Positions 45,123 through 55,015 of a DNA stretch of 64,000 nucleotides are shown piece by piece. How positions within the stretch are numbered: the first letter of the stretch is position 1; each line of letters begins with the position of its first letter. Where the stretch lies: assembly GCF_018128245.1 (NCBI RefSeq), contig NZ_CP072378.1:558001-622000 (forward strand), read 5' to 3'. Origin of the DNA: Leptotrichia sp. oral taxon 221. Its GTDB lineage: Bacteria > Fusobacteriota > Fusobacteriia > Fusobacteriales > Leptotrichiaceae. The notes beneath the pieces were generated by a model. It was given only the letters and a program-made list of their open reading frames with translations, had not been told where the DNA came from and searched no databases. The translations under genes and the position numbers were made by a program.

Positions 45123-47801
45123 ATGATTAAGGAATATAATCCTAATGAAATTGAGAAAAAATGGCAAGATAAATGGGCTGAAAAAGATGTTTTTAAGTCT
45201 GAAAATAAAGCCGATGGGAAAGAGAATTATTATGTGCTTGAGATGTTTGCATATCCGTCAGGGAAATTGCATGTTGGGCATTTGAGAAACTATGCGATTG
45301 GTGATGCGATTGCTAGATATAAGAAAATGAAAGGGTTTAATGTGTTGCATCCATTTGGATGGGATAGTTTTGGGTTACCTGCGGAAAATGCGGCGATTGA
45401 TCATGGAGCTCATCCTGGAAAATGGACTAAAGCGAACATTGACAATATGAGAAGACAGTTGAAACTTATGGGCCTTTCTTATGATTGGGATAGAGAACTT
45501 AGTACTTATACTCCAGAGTATTACAAATGGAATCAAAAATTCTTTATTGAAATGTATAAAAAAGGATTGGTTTATAAGAAAAAATCTTTTGTAAACTGGT
45601 GTCCTGATTGTAATACGGTTTTGGCGAATGAACAAGTTGAAGATGGGAAATGCTGGAGACATAGTAAAACTGATGTTATTCAAAAGGAATTGTCGCAATG
45701 GTATTTTAAAATAACTGATTATGCTGAAGAATTGCTGCAAGGGCATGAAGAACTTAGAGGACATTGGCCTGAACAAGTTTTAACTATGCAAAAAAACTGG
45801 ATTGGAAAATCAACTGGATCTGAAGTTGACTTTATTTTAGATTACAAATTTGAAAATAATGGACATACGCATTTGAAATTGAATGACAAGGAAGAAGTTG
45901 TAATTTCTGTGTTTACAACAAGACCTGATACACTTTATGGAGTTACTTATGCAACTGTTGCACCAGAACATCCGTTGGTTGAGGAAGTTATTTTAAAGGA
46001 AAATCCTAGTATTAGAGAAAAAGTTGAAGCGATGAGAAATGAGGATAAAATAGCTCGTACAGCAGAAGATAAGGAAAAAGAAGGAGTCTTTTCTGGAATT
46101 TATGTGATTAATCCTGTAAATGGTGAAAAAGTGCAGTTGTGGGTTGCAAACTATGTATTGATGGATTATGGGACAGGAGCTGTTATGGCGGTGCCTGCAC
46201 ATGATGAAAGAGATTTTCAATTTGCTAAGAAATATAACTTGGATTTGAAAATTGTTGTAAATCCTGTTGATAAAAATGGAAATTTAGAAGAAGTTTCTGT
46301 TGAAAAATTGGAAAATGCTTTAACAGTTCCAGGAGTATTAGTGAATTCAGAAGAATTTAACGGATTAAATAGTAATGAAGCAAAAGAGAAAATTACTGAA
46401 AAATTGGAAAAAATTGGGCTTGGTAAGAAAACGGTAAATTATAGACTTCATGATTGGTTGATTAGTAGACAAAGATATTGGGGAACTCCGATTCCTGTAA
46501 TTTATGATGAAGATGGGAATATTTACTTGGAAGAAGAAGAAAACTTGCCAGTAAAACTTCCTACTGATATTGAATTTAATGGGAAAGGAAATCCGCTTGA
46601 AACTTCGGAAGAGTTTAAGGATGTGATTTTGCCGAATGGGAAAAAAGGTAGAAGAGAAACTGATACGATGGATACTTTCGTTGACTCGTCTTGGTACTAT
46701 TTGAGATATTTGGATTCTCATAATGCGGATAAGCCATTTGAAAAAGCGGACGCAGATGCTTGGACACCTGTAAATCAATATATTGGTGGAATTGAACATG
46801 CGGTAATGCATTTGCTTTATGCGAGATTTTTCCATAAATCACTTAGAGATTTGGGATATGTTGACACAAATGAGCCATTTAAAAAATTGTTGACGCAAGG
46901 AATGGTTTTAGGGCCTTCATTCTATTCGCAAAATGAGAGAAGATACTTATTCCCAAGAGAAGCTGAATTTAAAGATGGAAAAGCGTTCTCGATTGAAACA
47001 GGGGAAGAATTAGTTACAAAAGTAGAAAAAATGAGTAAATCAAAAAATAATGGAGTTGATCCTGAAGAAATCGTGAAAGAATACGGAGCCGACTCTTCAA
47101 GAGTGTTTACATTATTTGCTGCACCGCCTGAAAAAGAATTGGAATGGAACATGAATGGGCTTGCAGGGGCATACAGATTTATAAATAGATTGTATTTGTT
47201 AGTTTCTGGAACTGCAGAATTTTCTGAACATAATGCGAAATCAGCAAATCACTATGGAGTTGAATTAAAAAATAGAAATCAAAAAGATGAAGAAATTCAA
47301 AAGAAATTGCATCAAACAGTTAAAAAAGTTACAGAAAGCATCGAAGATGATTTCCACTTCAATACCGCAATTGCAGCTGTTATGGAATTGTTAAACGACA
47401 TGACGACTTACAAGCAAGAAGTAATTGATAAAGACAATATATCTTCAGAAAGCAAAAAAATCTGGCGTGAAGTATTGGAAAAAACAATTTTGTTAATCGC
47501 ACCATTTGCACCGCATGTAGCTGATGAATTGTGGGCTTATTTAGGAAATGAAACATTTACTTTTGAAGAAGAATGGCCAAAATATGACGAAGAATTGACA
47601 AAAGATTATACCTTCAATTTGGTAATTCAAGTAAATGGAAAAGTGAGAGACATGGTTTCGGCTCAAATTGGTATTTCAAAAGATGACGCTGAAAAACTTG
47701 CGTTGGAATCAGAAAAGGCTAAGAAATTTATTGTTGGAAAAGAAGTTGTGAAAGTGATTGTTGTACCAAATAAATTGGTTAATGTTGTTGTGAAAGGGTA
47801 A
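45123..47801 (+). CDS. leuS: Leucyl-tRNA synthetase
   Basis: An 892-residue class I synthetase. HIGH motif as KLHVGHLRNYAIGDAIA, zinc or Cys-rich WCPDCNTVLANEQV, editing CP1 domain (FTTRPDTLYGVTYA, YGTGAVMAVPAHDERD), GGIEHAVMHLLYARF, KMSKS in VEKMSKSKNNG and a C-terminal anticodon and tail domain (VIQVNGKVRD). All blocks are complete and editing residues look intact. AAGGAGAAAAAAC precedes ATG. Confidence 0.98.
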   Translation: MIKEYNPNEIEKKWQDKWAEKDVFKSENKADGKENYYVLEMFAYPSGKLHVGHLRNYAIGDAIARYKKMKGFNVLHPFGWDSFGLPAENAAIDHGAHPGKWTKANIDNMRRQLKLMGLSYDWDRELSTYTPEYYKWNQKFFIEMYKKGLVYKKKSFVNWCPDCNTVLANEQVEDGKCWRHSKTDVIQKELSQWYFKITDYAEELLQGHEELRGHWPEQVLTMQKNWIGKSTGSEVDFILDYKFENNGHTHLKLNDKEEVVISVFTTRPDTLYGVTYATVAPEHPLVEEVILKENPSIREKVEAMRNEDKIARTAEDKEKEGVFSGIYVINPVNGEKVQLWVANYVLMDYGTGAVMAVPAHDERDFQFAKKYNLDLKIVVNPVDKNGNLEEVSVEKLENALTVPGVLVNSEEFNGLNSNEAKEKITEKLEKIGLGKKTVNYRLHDWLISRQRYWGTPIPVIYDEDGNIYLEEEENLPVKLPTDIEFNGKGNPLETSEEFKDVILPNGKKGRRETDTMDTFVDSSWYYLRYLDSHNADKPFEKADADAWTPVNQYIGGIEHAVMHLLYARFFHKSLRDLGYVDTNEPFKKLLTQGMVLGPSFYSQNERRYLFPREAEFKDGKAFSIETGEELVTKVEKMSKSKNNGVDPEEIVKEYGADSSRVFTLFAAPPEKELEWNMNGLAGAYRFINRLYLLVSGTAEFSEHNAKSANHYGVELKNRNQKDEEIQKKLHQTVKKVTESIEDDFHFNTAIAAVMELLNDMTTYKQEVIDKDNISSESKKIWREVLEKTILLIAPFAPHVADELWAYLGNETFTFEEEWPKYDEELTKDYTFNLVIQVNGKVRDMVSAQIGISKDDAEKLALESEKAKKFIVGKEVVKVIVVPNKLVNVVVKG

Positions 47802-47940
47802 ATAATTTTTATAAAAGGTGGGGGAATTTTTGGAAAAAATTAAAAAAATCTCAATGGATATTTTGTTTGAAAAAATAGAAGAAAATAAAGAAGTATTTAT
47901 TAGATTACGTGATAAATTGAGAATAAGAGGCGATATTGAA

Positions 47941-48777
47941 ATGACTAAAATTGCAGTGACTGGAGTGACAGGACATTTAGGTGGAATTGTTTCAAAATTA
48001 TGTAAGAAAAATGGAATAGAAATTAGAAACTTGGCTAGAAATAAAGAAAAGGCTGAAAAAATGGGATTTTCTAATGTTTTTAAGTCGAGTTATGATAAAT
48101 CAGAAGAAACTGTGAAAGCGCTAGAGGGAATTGATGTTCTTTTTATGGTGTCTGGTTCGGAAAATCCTAATCGAGTTCAGCAACATAAGGATTTTATTGA
48201 TGCGGCTAAAATGGCAAAAGTTTCGCACATTGTGTATCTTTCGTTTTACAATGCTTCAAAAAATTCTGTATTTACATTGGGAAGAGATCATTATGCAACT
48301 GAAGAGTATATTAAAGAAAATGGATTTAAATATACATTTTTGAGAGATAATTTTTATGCAGATTTTTTTGTGGACATGTGCAGAGAATACGGAGAGATAA
48401 AAGGACCTGCTGGGAATGGTAAAGTTTCTGTTGTAGTTCGTTCAGATGTTTCGGAAGTTGTTGCTAAAATTTTGGAAAATCCAGAAAAATGGGAAAATCA
48501 AACTTTGAATATGACAGGGCCTGAGGAACTTACAATGAATGAAATTGTAAAAATTGTGAGCGAATATTTTGGAAAAGAAATTAAGTATATTGATGAAACT
48601 GTGGAAGAAGCTTACGAAAGTCGTAAAATTTGGAAGGCTGAGCAATGGGAATATGATTCTTGGGTTTCGACTTATACTGCGATTGCTCAAGGGGAACAAT
48701 CAGGGATTTCTAATGACATTGAGAAAGTTTTAGGGCGTAAAGCTACTTCGTTTTCGGAATATTTGGAAAAATTATAG
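47941..48777 (+). CDS. NmrA-like NAD(P)-dependent oxidoreductase (SDR/quinone reductase type 2)
   Basis: A 278-residue atypical short-chain dehydrogenase: MTKIAVTGVTGHLGGIVSKL is the Rossmann loop, LARNKEKAEKMGF binds NADPH, and LRDNFYADFF with GPAGNGKVSVVVRSDVSEVV match the NmrA/QOR2 group (NADPH:quinone reductases or redox sensors). The reading frame continues 41 residues upstream to TTG 47830 behind a good GGTGGGGG site; if used, it would add a charged extension not seen in relatives I know. GAGG lies about nine bases before ATG 47941, which I chose because it gives the family start. Confidence 0.75.
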   Translation: MTKIAVTGVTGHLGGIVSKLCKKNGIEIRNLARNKEKAEKMGFSNVFKSSYDKSEETVKALEGIDVLFMVSGSENPNRVQQHKDFIDAAKMAKVSHIVYLSFYNASKNSVFTLGRDHYATEEYIKENGFKYTFLRDNFYADFFVDMCREYGEIKGPAGNGKVSVVVRSDVSEVVAKILENPEKWENQTLNMTGPEELTMNEIVKIVSEYFGKEIKYIDETVEEAYESRKIWKAEQWEYDSWVSTYTAIAQGEQSGISNDIEKVLGRKATSFSEYLEKL

Positions 48778-48843
48778 GGAAATATTAAAATATTTGATAA
48801 ATTTTTAAATCTTGTTTGAAACATTAAAAATTAGATTTTAAGT

Positions 48844-48870
48844 GGAGGAAATTTTTTCCTCCTTTTTTAT
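48844..48870 (+). terminator. Terminator after the NmrA-like gene
   Basis: GGAGGAAA pairs with TTTCCTCC, with TTTTTTAT following. Confidence 0.85.
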
Positions 48871-48882
48871 AATGTAAAAATG

Positions 48883-48891
48883 TGTTATAAT
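48883..48891 (+). promoter_or_regulatory. Extended -10 promoter of the HAD phosphatase pair
   Basis: TGT-TATAAT about 50 bases before the first HAD gene; no clear -35. Confidence 0.5.
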
Positions 48892-48939
48892 GACGTGAGA
48901 GTAAAATAATAATTAGCTACGAAAGAAGGAGATAATAAA

Positions 48940-49752
48940 ATGTTTAAAGCTGTTGTAAGTGATTTGGATGGAACACTTTTGAATGCAGAACATAAAGTAA
49001 GTGATTTTACTAGAGAAACGGTAGAATTATTATTAAAAAAAGGGATAAAGTTTTATATTGCAACTGGAAGAAATTATTTAGGAGCAAAAGAAGCAATGGA
49101 TGAGCTTGGTGTAAAAGTCCCATTGATTACTTCACATGGATCAGTTGTTTTTGATGAGAATGGGAATAAAATTTTTGCAAATAATTTGAAGCGAGAATAT
49201 TTAGATAAAGTTTTGAATATTGATTATAAGTCGTTTGGAAAAGATATAATTATAACTGGATATTCTGGACCAAATTGGTTTGTTACTGAAGATTTGCGAG
49301 AATATTTTTACAATAAAAAGCCTGATAGAACTAGATATCCAAAACAAATTACTCCTGAAGAGTTTAAAAAGAATGATTTTACAAAAATATTTTTTCTTGG
49401 AGAAAATCATGATGAATTGTTAGAACTTGAGAATGAGATAAAAAGAATAGTTGGGGAGGAAAATATAAGTCTTTTATTTGCAAATGAAGGAAGTTTGGAA
49501 GTTTTCCCTGCAAATTGTGATAAGGCAAAAGCAGCTGAAGTTGTGTTAAAAAGAGATGGATTGACATTAAAGGATGCAGTTTCATTTGGAGATGGATTGA
49601 ATGATTATGAACTGATAACAGAAACTGGACTTGGTTTTGCAATGGGAAATTCAATTTATTTGTTGCTTGAGAAATTGACAGATACGGAAGTTATTGAAAG
49701 TAATGCTGAAGATGGAATGGCAAAAAAATTAAGAGAATTGTTTGATTTATAA
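48940..49752 (+). CDS. HAD-superfamily (Cof-type) sugar-phosphate phosphatase
   Basis: A 270-residue Cof/YbiV-like HAD hydrolase. Motif I VSDLDGTLLN with the nucleophile Asp, motif II in YIATGRNYL, a C2B cap (residues about 85-190), motif III Lys in NCDKAKAAE and motif IV FGDGLNDYELI. Members dephosphorylate sugar phosphates or FMN/PLP in the cytosol; the substrate is not predictable. A paralogue follows 58 bases downstream. Confidence 0.9.
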   Translation: MFKAVVSDLDGTLLNAEHKVSDFTRETVELLLKKGIKFYIATGRNYLGAKEAMDELGVKVPLITSHGSVVFDENGNKIFANNLKREYLDKVLNIDYKSFGKDIIITGYSGPNWFVTEDLREYFYNKKPDRTRYPKQITPEEFKKNDFTKIFFLGENHDELLELENEIKRIVGEENISLLFANEGSLEVFPANCDKAKAAEVVLKRDGLTLKDAVSFGDGLNDYELITETGLGFAMGNSIYLLLEKLTDTEVIESNAEDGMAKKLRELFDL

Positions 49753-49810
49753 AAAATATAAAAAATTAAAATTTCAAAATAATTAAATAAAGAAATAAGA
49801 AAGGGAATAC

Positions 49811-50617
49811 ATGTATAAAGCTGTTATTAGTGATTTAGATGGAACTTTACTAAGTAGAGGTCATCATGTTACAAAATTTACTAAAGATGTCATAAAAGAA
49901 ATAATAAATAAAGGAATAAATTTTTATATTGCTTCGGGTAGAAGTTATGATCAAATTGGATACATAACAGAACAACTAGATGTAAAAATTCCGATTATAG
50001 CGGCAAATGGTGCAAGAATTTTTGATGCAGAAGGAAAAATGATTTATGAAAAAGGATTATCAAAAGAAACAACAGAAGCGATATTGGACTTAGATTATGA
50101 AAATATTGCCAAAGATTCACATTTAAACATATTTTCAGGAAATGACTGGATTATTACAAAAGGAACAGCTCAAAAAGTATATGATAGAATTCCGAGAGAT
50201 GTAAAAGTTGTTTTTAAAGAGATTCCTAAAGATGAATTAAAAAATTTGGATATATTAAAAATATTTTATATTGGAGAACATGAGCAGTTAATAAAATTAG
50301 AAAAGGCTATTTTAAAAGTGACAGATGCTGTAAATGTTATATTTGTTAATGATTATTGTATGGAAATTATGGCAAAAGGCGCCAATAAAGGGGCAGCAGC
50401 AAAATTTCTACTAGAAAAAGAAGGAATAGAATTAAAAGATGCAGTAGCTTTTGGTGATGGTGAAAATGACTTTGAAATGCTTACAATGGTCGGAAAAGGA
50501 TATGCAATGGGAAATTCTATTGATAGACTTCGAAGATTATTACCAAAAGATTTTGAATTTGTTGGGATGAATACAGAAGATGGAGAAGCTGTGAAGTTAA
50601 AAGAATTGTTTCTATAA
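49811..50617 (+). CDS. HAD-superfamily (Cof-type) phosphatase, tandem paralogue
   Basis: A 268-residue HAD hydrolase with VISDLDGTLLSRGH, YIASGRSYDQI, MAKGANKGAAAKFLL and FGDGENDFEMLTMVGKGYAM. It clearly resembles the preceding protein across motifs and cap, consistent with a local duplication. The cap differs, so the two may act on different phosphate esters. GAAAGGGAATAC lies before ATG. A terminator follows. Confidence 0.9.
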   Translation: MYKAVISDLDGTLLSRGHHVTKFTKDVIKEIINKGINFYIASGRSYDQIGYITEQLDVKIPIIAANGARIFDAEGKMIYEKGLSKETTEAILDLDYENIAKDSHLNIFSGNDWIITKGTAQKVYDRIPRDVKVVFKEIPKDELKNLDILKIFYIGEHEQLIKLEKAILKVTDAVNVIFVNDYCMEIMAKGANKGAAAKFLLEKEGIELKDAVAFGDGENDFEMLTMVGKGYAMGNSIDRLRRLLPKDFEFVGMNTEDGEAVKLKELFL

Positions 50618-50683
50618 AATATTAAAAGAGATATAATTTTTTAGTAATATATTTAGTATAAGTTTGATTAATATTTAAAGATT

Positions 50684-50727
50684 AGAGAGTGTTAGTTTTT
50701 TAAAAAAGTACGAACACTCTCTTTTTA
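50684..50727 (+). terminator. Terminator of the HAD pair
   Basis: AGAGAGTGTT pairs with AACACTCTCT, inner TTTTTT/AAAAAA extends it, and TTTTT follows. It may also serve the convergent gene. Confidence 0.85.
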
Positions 50728-50755
50728 TAGATTAAATTTATATATTAAAAAAAGA

Positions 50756-51202
50756 TTAATAATGATAGATTACAAACTCTCGAAGTTCATTTTCACGTAT
50801 TGTATTTGAAGTTCTTCTAAAATGGATTTTTCCAAAAGATTCATCGACTATCTTCAACTCTGAAAGAAAATATATGTGTAATTCAAATTTTGTTTGTGTA
50901 CTGCAAATCCAAATTGTTCCTTTCGATAAATCTGTAAAAGCATATCCGATATTCCTATTTCTTCTCCATTTAAAAATTTGATTTTTAGGTACTGGAATTT
51001 TCGACATTCTTTTATTGAGTTCTTTTTGAATTGTTTTTTCACAAATATCTGAACTAAAAGTAATAAAAAAAGAAAATATAAACCAAATTCCAGTGACAAA
51101 TATTCCAAGTTTTAAAAAAATTGGTATACAAACACAAGCTAAAAAAATTAGGAATCCAGCTGTATAAGCTAAATTTATATATTTATAATTTTTTATAATC
51201 AT
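50756..51202 (-). CDS. Two-helix membrane protein coupled to the J-domain protein
   Basis: A 148-residue protein with two N-terminal membrane helices (residues about 8-50) followed by a cytosolic part with basic residues and an alternating beta pattern (GYAFTDLSKGTIWICSTQTK). Not recognised. Its ATG overlaps the stop of the upstream J-domain gene (ATGA), so the pair is translationally coupled and probably acts together. Confidence 0.6.
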   Translation of the reverse strand: MIIKNYKYINLAYTAGFLIFLACVCIPIFLKLGIFVTGIWFIFSFFITFSSDICEKTIQKELNKRMSKIPVPKNQIFKWRRNRNIGYAFTDLSKGTIWICSTQTKFELHIYFLSELKIVDESFGKIHFRRTSNTIRENELREFVIYHY

Positions 51203-51978
51203 TGTCTTTTTCTCCTTTGCATTAAATAATATTCAAGTTGTGCCTTCAAGAAATCTTCCATTGCTTTTAGTTCTTGAGCTTGAGCAGTAGTATCTTTATC
51301 AAGATTCTTATCAGGGTGAACAACTTTCATTTTCTTTAAGAATGCTTTATGTATAATCCTTTCAGTAATTTCTCCATTTTTATCAATTTCTAAAACATCA
51401 AGATATTTTTCAAATTTTTGAATAATTCCACCATCATTTGTATTTTGATACTTGAAACGAGAATTATTGTTGTTTTGTCTTTCATATTGTTGTCGAGATT
51501 GTTGCTGCTGTTGTTTTGAATATTCTTTATCTTGCCATTTTTTGTATTGTTCGTCCCAAAAACGTTGTTTTTCGTTTTGTTTTCGTTGATATTCTTGTTG
51601 TTGCTGTCGTTGGTATTCTTCTTGAGCTCTTCGTCTTCTTTCGTATTCTTGGTTTATTGAATTTTCATACCATTGCTCATATGTTTTATAAATTCTTTTA
51701 TTTTCTCCCCTTTCATTCAAAAGAATCCCCACAATAAAATTTAAAATTATTTGAAGAAGTTTAATAATCCCCAAAATTAAACAAGCAACAAAAGAGAAAA
51801 GCACAATTCCGATAATTCCATTCCAATTTTTTCCAATAACAAGAGCAAGAAGAGCAAAAAAAGTTAAAATTGGCAGAATTACATAAAATCCAATTCCCAT
51901 TAAAAACGTCCAAATTGAAAGAACGAGTTCAATAATTTCATTTAATATAAATTGAACTATTTTTATTAAAGATTTCAC
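51199..51978 (-). CDS. Membrane-anchored J-domain protein
   Basis: A 259-residue protein. N-terminal half has about three membrane segments (IIELVLSIWTFLMGIGFYVI, then FFALLALVIG and IVLFSFVACLILGIIKLLQI), followed by a long Gln/Arg/Glu-rich helical linker (about residues 110-175, with runs of Q), and a C-terminal J-domain with HPD at His221 (KKMKVVHPDKNLD). J-domains stimulate Hsp70 (DnaK) ATPase, so it may recruit DnaK to the inner membrane. GTG start behind AAGGAGG. Confidence 0.8.
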   Translation of the reverse strand: MKSLIKIVQFILNEIIELVLSIWTFLMGIGFYVILPILTFFALLALVIGKNWNGIIGIVLFSFVACLILGIIKLLQIILNFIVGILLNERGENKRIYKTYEQWYENSINQEYERRRRAQEEYQRQQQQEYQRKQNEKQRFWDEQYKKWQDKEYSKQQQQQSRQQYERQNNNNSRFKYQNTNDGGIIQKFEKYLDVLEIDKNGEITERIIHKAFLKKMKVVHPDKNLDKDTTAQAQELKAMEDFLKAQLEYYLMQRRKRQ

Positions 51979-52167
51979 CAGTGACCTCCTTTTTAGATTT
52001 TTATATTTTATAAAATTGTCATTACTTATTATGATTTTATGTACAAAATTATTGTAGCTAAACTCAAAATAATAAGATTAATCACAAAATAAAAAATACA
52101 TTGAATTAATATTATTTTACTTAATTAATTGATGGATGTCAACTTTTTGTATTTTTACATTTTATAT

Positions 52168-53685
52168 TTATTTTTTAATAATTCCAGCATTTCTCAAATA
52201 TTCTCTAGCAACATCTTCCGCTTTCTCACCTTTCACAGAAACACGATAATTCATTGTCGACATTTCTTCATCTGAAATTTTTCCACTCAATTTTTCCAAA
52301 ATCTTTTTCAATTCAGGATATTTTTTTAAAGTTTCTTCACGCATCATTGGAGAACCTTGATATGGTGGAAATAAATGCTTATCATCCTTTAAAATAACCA
52401 TATTATATTGAGCAAGTTCAGGATCAGTAGAATATGCGTCAACCAAGTTAATATCGCCACTTTGAACAGCAACATAACGGAGTTTTGGCTCAAACTCTTT
52501 AATATTCGGAATTTCAAACTGATATAATTTTTTAAGTCCAGGATAACCATCTTCACGGTCATTAAATTCTCTTGTAAATCCAGCTTTTATCTTATCCTTC
52601 ACTCTCACCAAATCAGAAATCGTCTTCAAATTATTTTCATCAGCAAACTTCTTGCTAACAGCGATTGCATAAGTATTATTATATTTCATAGGTTTTAACA
52701 TAACCATTTTAAATTTAGTTTCCATTCCTTTTTGTGCTTGATTAAAAACATCTTCAGCATTATTATTCACAGGAGTTTCATTCAAGAAAGTAAAAACGGC
52801 AGTTCCTGAAAATTCAGGATAAATATCAATATTGCCATTTTTCAAAGCATTGAATACGAATGAAGTTTTTCCAAGTCCAGGTTTTAACTCAACGCCAATT
52901 TTACTATTTTCTTCAATCAAAATTTTATACATATTTATCAATATTTCTGGCTCAGAACCAAGTTTTCCAGAAATTATCAATTTGTCTTTTTTTGTATTAT
53001 TAAAACTGCTAATTGACCCAAAAAGACACGCAAACGTGATTAAAATTAGGAAAATTAATATTTTTTTGATACTCAATTTTTCCAATTGCTTAAAGATGAA
53101 ATCGAATAAAATCGCAAGTAAAGCAGCAGGAATCGCTCCTAACAAAATCAAATAGTTATTATTCCTATCAAGACCAAGTAAAATCAACTTTCCAAGTCCT
53201 CCAGCTCCAACAAGTGAAGCCAATGTGGCAGTCCCAATAATCAAAACTGCAGCCGTTCTAACTCCTGTCATTATTACAGGCATAGCCAGTGGAAGCTGAA
53301 CTTTTGTAAGTTGCTGAAATTTATTCATTCCTAAAGCTCTTGAAGTTACCATATACATTGGATCCACGCCAGTAATCCCAGTGTAAGTATTATGTAAAAT
53401 TGGAAGCAGAGCATAAAGTATTAAGGCGATTATAGCAGGTTTTCTCCCAATTCCAACAATAGGAATTAGAAGTGCTAAAATTGCTAAAGATGGTATAGTT
53501 TGAATAACGCCGTTAATCGCAATAACAATATTTGCTAATTTTTTATGATAGCTCAAATAAATTCCTAGTGGAATGGCGATAATTAGAGCGATTATTAGTG
53601 CAATAAAAGAAATTTGAATATGCTCCACAATTCCACTAAAAAGTTCGTCTTTTTTCTCTAAAAAAGTCAAAATTAATTTATTCAT
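52168..53685 (-). CDS. Fused ABC permease and substrate-binding protein (EgtU/OpuC type)
   Basis: A 505-residue fusion. Residues about 1-205 form a six-helix permease of the OpuC/ProW type ([28 protein letters not shown]-like helices, the EAA-like [16 protein letters not shown] end); residues about 225-505 are an extracytoplasmic binding domain ([55 protein letters not shown]). This arrangement is that of EgtU (ergothioneine) and of fused betaine/choline uptake proteins. ATG 53685 follows GAAGGTG; the upstream GTG is inside that site. It overlaps the ATPase gene by eight bases. Confidence 0.85.
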   Translation of the reverse strand: MNKLILTFLEKKDELFSGIVEHIQISFIALIIALIIAIPLGIYLSYHKKLANIVIAINGVIQTIPSLAILALLIPIVGIGRKPAIIALILYALLPILHNTYTGITGVDPMYMVTSRALGMNKFQQLTKVQLPLAMPVIMTGVRTAAVLIIGTATLASLVGAGGLGKLILLGLDRNNNYLILLGAIPAALLAILFDFIFKQLEKLSIKKILIFLILITFACLFGSISSFNNTKKDKLIISGKLGSEPEILINMYKILIEENSKIGVELKPGLGKTSFVFNALKNGNIDIYPEFSGTAVFTFLNETPVNNNAEDVFNQAQKGMETKFKMVMLKPMKYNNTYAIAVSKKFADENNLKTISDLVRVKDKIKAGFTREFNDREDGYPGLKKLYQFEIPNIKEFEPKLRYVAVQSGDINLVDAYSTDPELAQYNMVILKDDKHLFPPYQGSPMMREETLKKYPELKKILEKLSGKISDEEMSTMNYRVSVKGEKAEDVAREYLRNAGIIKK

Positions 53686-54424
53686 AAATTTCACCTTCTT
53701 TCTTTTTGATAGCTATAAATTTTTTCACAAAATCATTTTTAGGATTTGAGATTATTTCGTGTTTTGTTCCAGATTGAATTAATTCGCCATCTTGAATAAT
53801 GCAAATTTTATCCCCCAATAAAAATGCTTCCTCAATGTCGTGAGTTACAAAAACAATTGTTTTGTGAATTTGTTTCTGAAGTTTTTTCACATCTTCCTGT
53901 AAATTTGCACGAGTGATGGGATCTAATGCACTAAATGGTTCGTCCATCAAAATAATTTGTGGATCAGCAGCTAGAGCTCTTGCAATTCCAACCCTTTGTG
54001 CTTCTCCACCAGATAATTCTGAAGGGTTTCTCTTTCGATATTTTTCAGGCTCAAGCCCAACCATATTTAATAACTCATTAATTCTCGCATCAATTTTTTC
54101 TTTCTTCCATTTTTTCAATTCAGGCACAATCGCAATATTTTCTTCAACCGTCATATGCGGAAAAAGTGCCACTTGCTGCAAAGCATATCCAATATCCCAA
54201 CGCATTTTGTGAATATTATAATCCTTCACATTTTTTCCATTAATTTTCACTTCCCCAGTCGTATTATCCTCCAATCGATTAATCATTTTCAAAAGCGTAG
54301 TTTTCCCGCTCCCAGACGGTCCAATAAAAACCGTAATTTCAGACTCCTTTATAGTCAAGTTTATATTTTTTAATCCAACATTCCCATTTGGATAAGTCAT
54401 TCCAACATTGATAAATTCTATCAT
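53678..54424 (-). CDS. ABC transporter ATPase (EgtV/OpuCA type, without CBS domains)
   Basis: A 248-residue nucleotide-binding subunit: Walker [19 protein letters not shown]-loop in [14 protein letters not shown], signature [16 protein letters not shown], Walker [14 protein letters not shown], and H-loop [15 protein letters not shown]. It ends soon after the H-loop and lacks the C-terminal CBS pair found in osmoregulated OpuA/OpuCA ATPases, which argues against osmotic gating and favours the EgtV type. GGAGGTAAATGA precedes ATG. Confidence 0.9.
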   Translation of the reverse strand: MIEFINVGMTYPNGNVGLKNINLTIKESEITVFIGPSGSGKTTLLKMINRLEDNTTGEVKINGKNVKDYNIHKMRWDIGYALQQVALFPHMTVEENIAIVPELKKWKKEKIDARINELLNMVGLEPEKYRKRNPSELSGGEAQRVGIARALAADPQIILMDEPFSALDPITRANLQEDVKKLQKQIHKTIVFVTHDIEEAFLLGDKICIIQDGELIQSGTKHEIISNPKNDFVKKFIAIKKKEGEIYE

Positions 54425-54490
54425 TCATTTACCTCCAGTTAAATACCAAATAATTTTTTATAAATTTCAAATTTTGTTCAGTATTTTAAA

Positions 54491-54940
54491 TTATTTTTTA
54501 TTAAATTCCTGTTCAGCTTTTTCAAAGTTATACAAAACTTTTTCTAAAGTTGTCTCAAAAGCCAATCTTTCCTCATCTGAAATTCCTTCAAAAGAGATTT
54601 CAGTCATTTTGTCAGAAATTTCATCATATTCACTTTTCAAGGATTTAGCATAATCCGTTAAAAAAATTAAACTTTTCCGTTTATCAGTCGGACAAAATTT
54701 TCGTATCAATAATTTTTTTTCTTTCATCCGTTCAAGCATCGTTGTAAGTGAACTCATAGCAAGACCAGATTTTTTCGACAATTCTCTATTACTAATCCCA
54801 TCATTTTCCCAAAGCACATGCAAAATTCGACCTTGTTCCCCATTAAACGCCATTATATTTTTTTGTGCTAAAAATTTATTCAAAAGTCTAGTATTTACTT
54901 GTTTTATTCTGCTTATATAAAATCCAGAGTTTGATTTCAT
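54491..54940 (-). CDS. MarR-family transcriptional regulator
   Basis: A 149-residue MarR-type winged-helix repressor: N-terminal dimer helices (SGFYISRIKQVNTRLL), LSKKSGLAMSSLTTMLERMK as recognition helix and the wing RKFCPTDKRKSLIFLTDYAK. AAGGAGG eight bases before ATG 54940 fixes the start; the frame runs to GTG 54988, which has no ribosome site and lies within a palindrome. It heads marR-ATPase-permease on the minus strand, with operator-like repeats just upstream, so it probably regulates itself and the transporter. Confidence 0.9.
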   Translation of the reverse strand: MKSNSGFYISRIKQVNTRLLNKFLAQKNIMAFNGEQGRILHVLWENDGISNRELSKKSGLAMSSLTTMLERMKEKKLLIRKFCPTDKRKSLIFLTDYAKSLKSEYDEISDKMTEISFEGISDEERLAFETTLEKVLYNFEKAEQEFNKK

Positions 54941-54963
54941 AGTATTTTCCTCCTTTACAAAAT

Positions 54964-54983
54964 TATTACTATATGATAATATA
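54964..54983. promoter_or_regulatory. MarR operator-like palindrome 1
   Basis: TATTACTATATGATAATATA, near-perfect inverted repeat, 23 bases upstream of the MarR ATG. It matches the unit at 55016. Confidence 0.65.
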
Positions 54984-54994
54984 TTCACATAAAA

Positions 54995-55014
54995 ATATAA
55001 CTATATCGTAAATT
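54995..55014. promoter_or_regulatory. MarR operator-like unit 2 (degenerate)
   Basis: ATATAACTATATCGTAAATT agrees with the consensus ATATTACTATATGGTAATAT at about 16 of 20 positions. Confidence 0.4.
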
Positions 55015-55015
55015 T

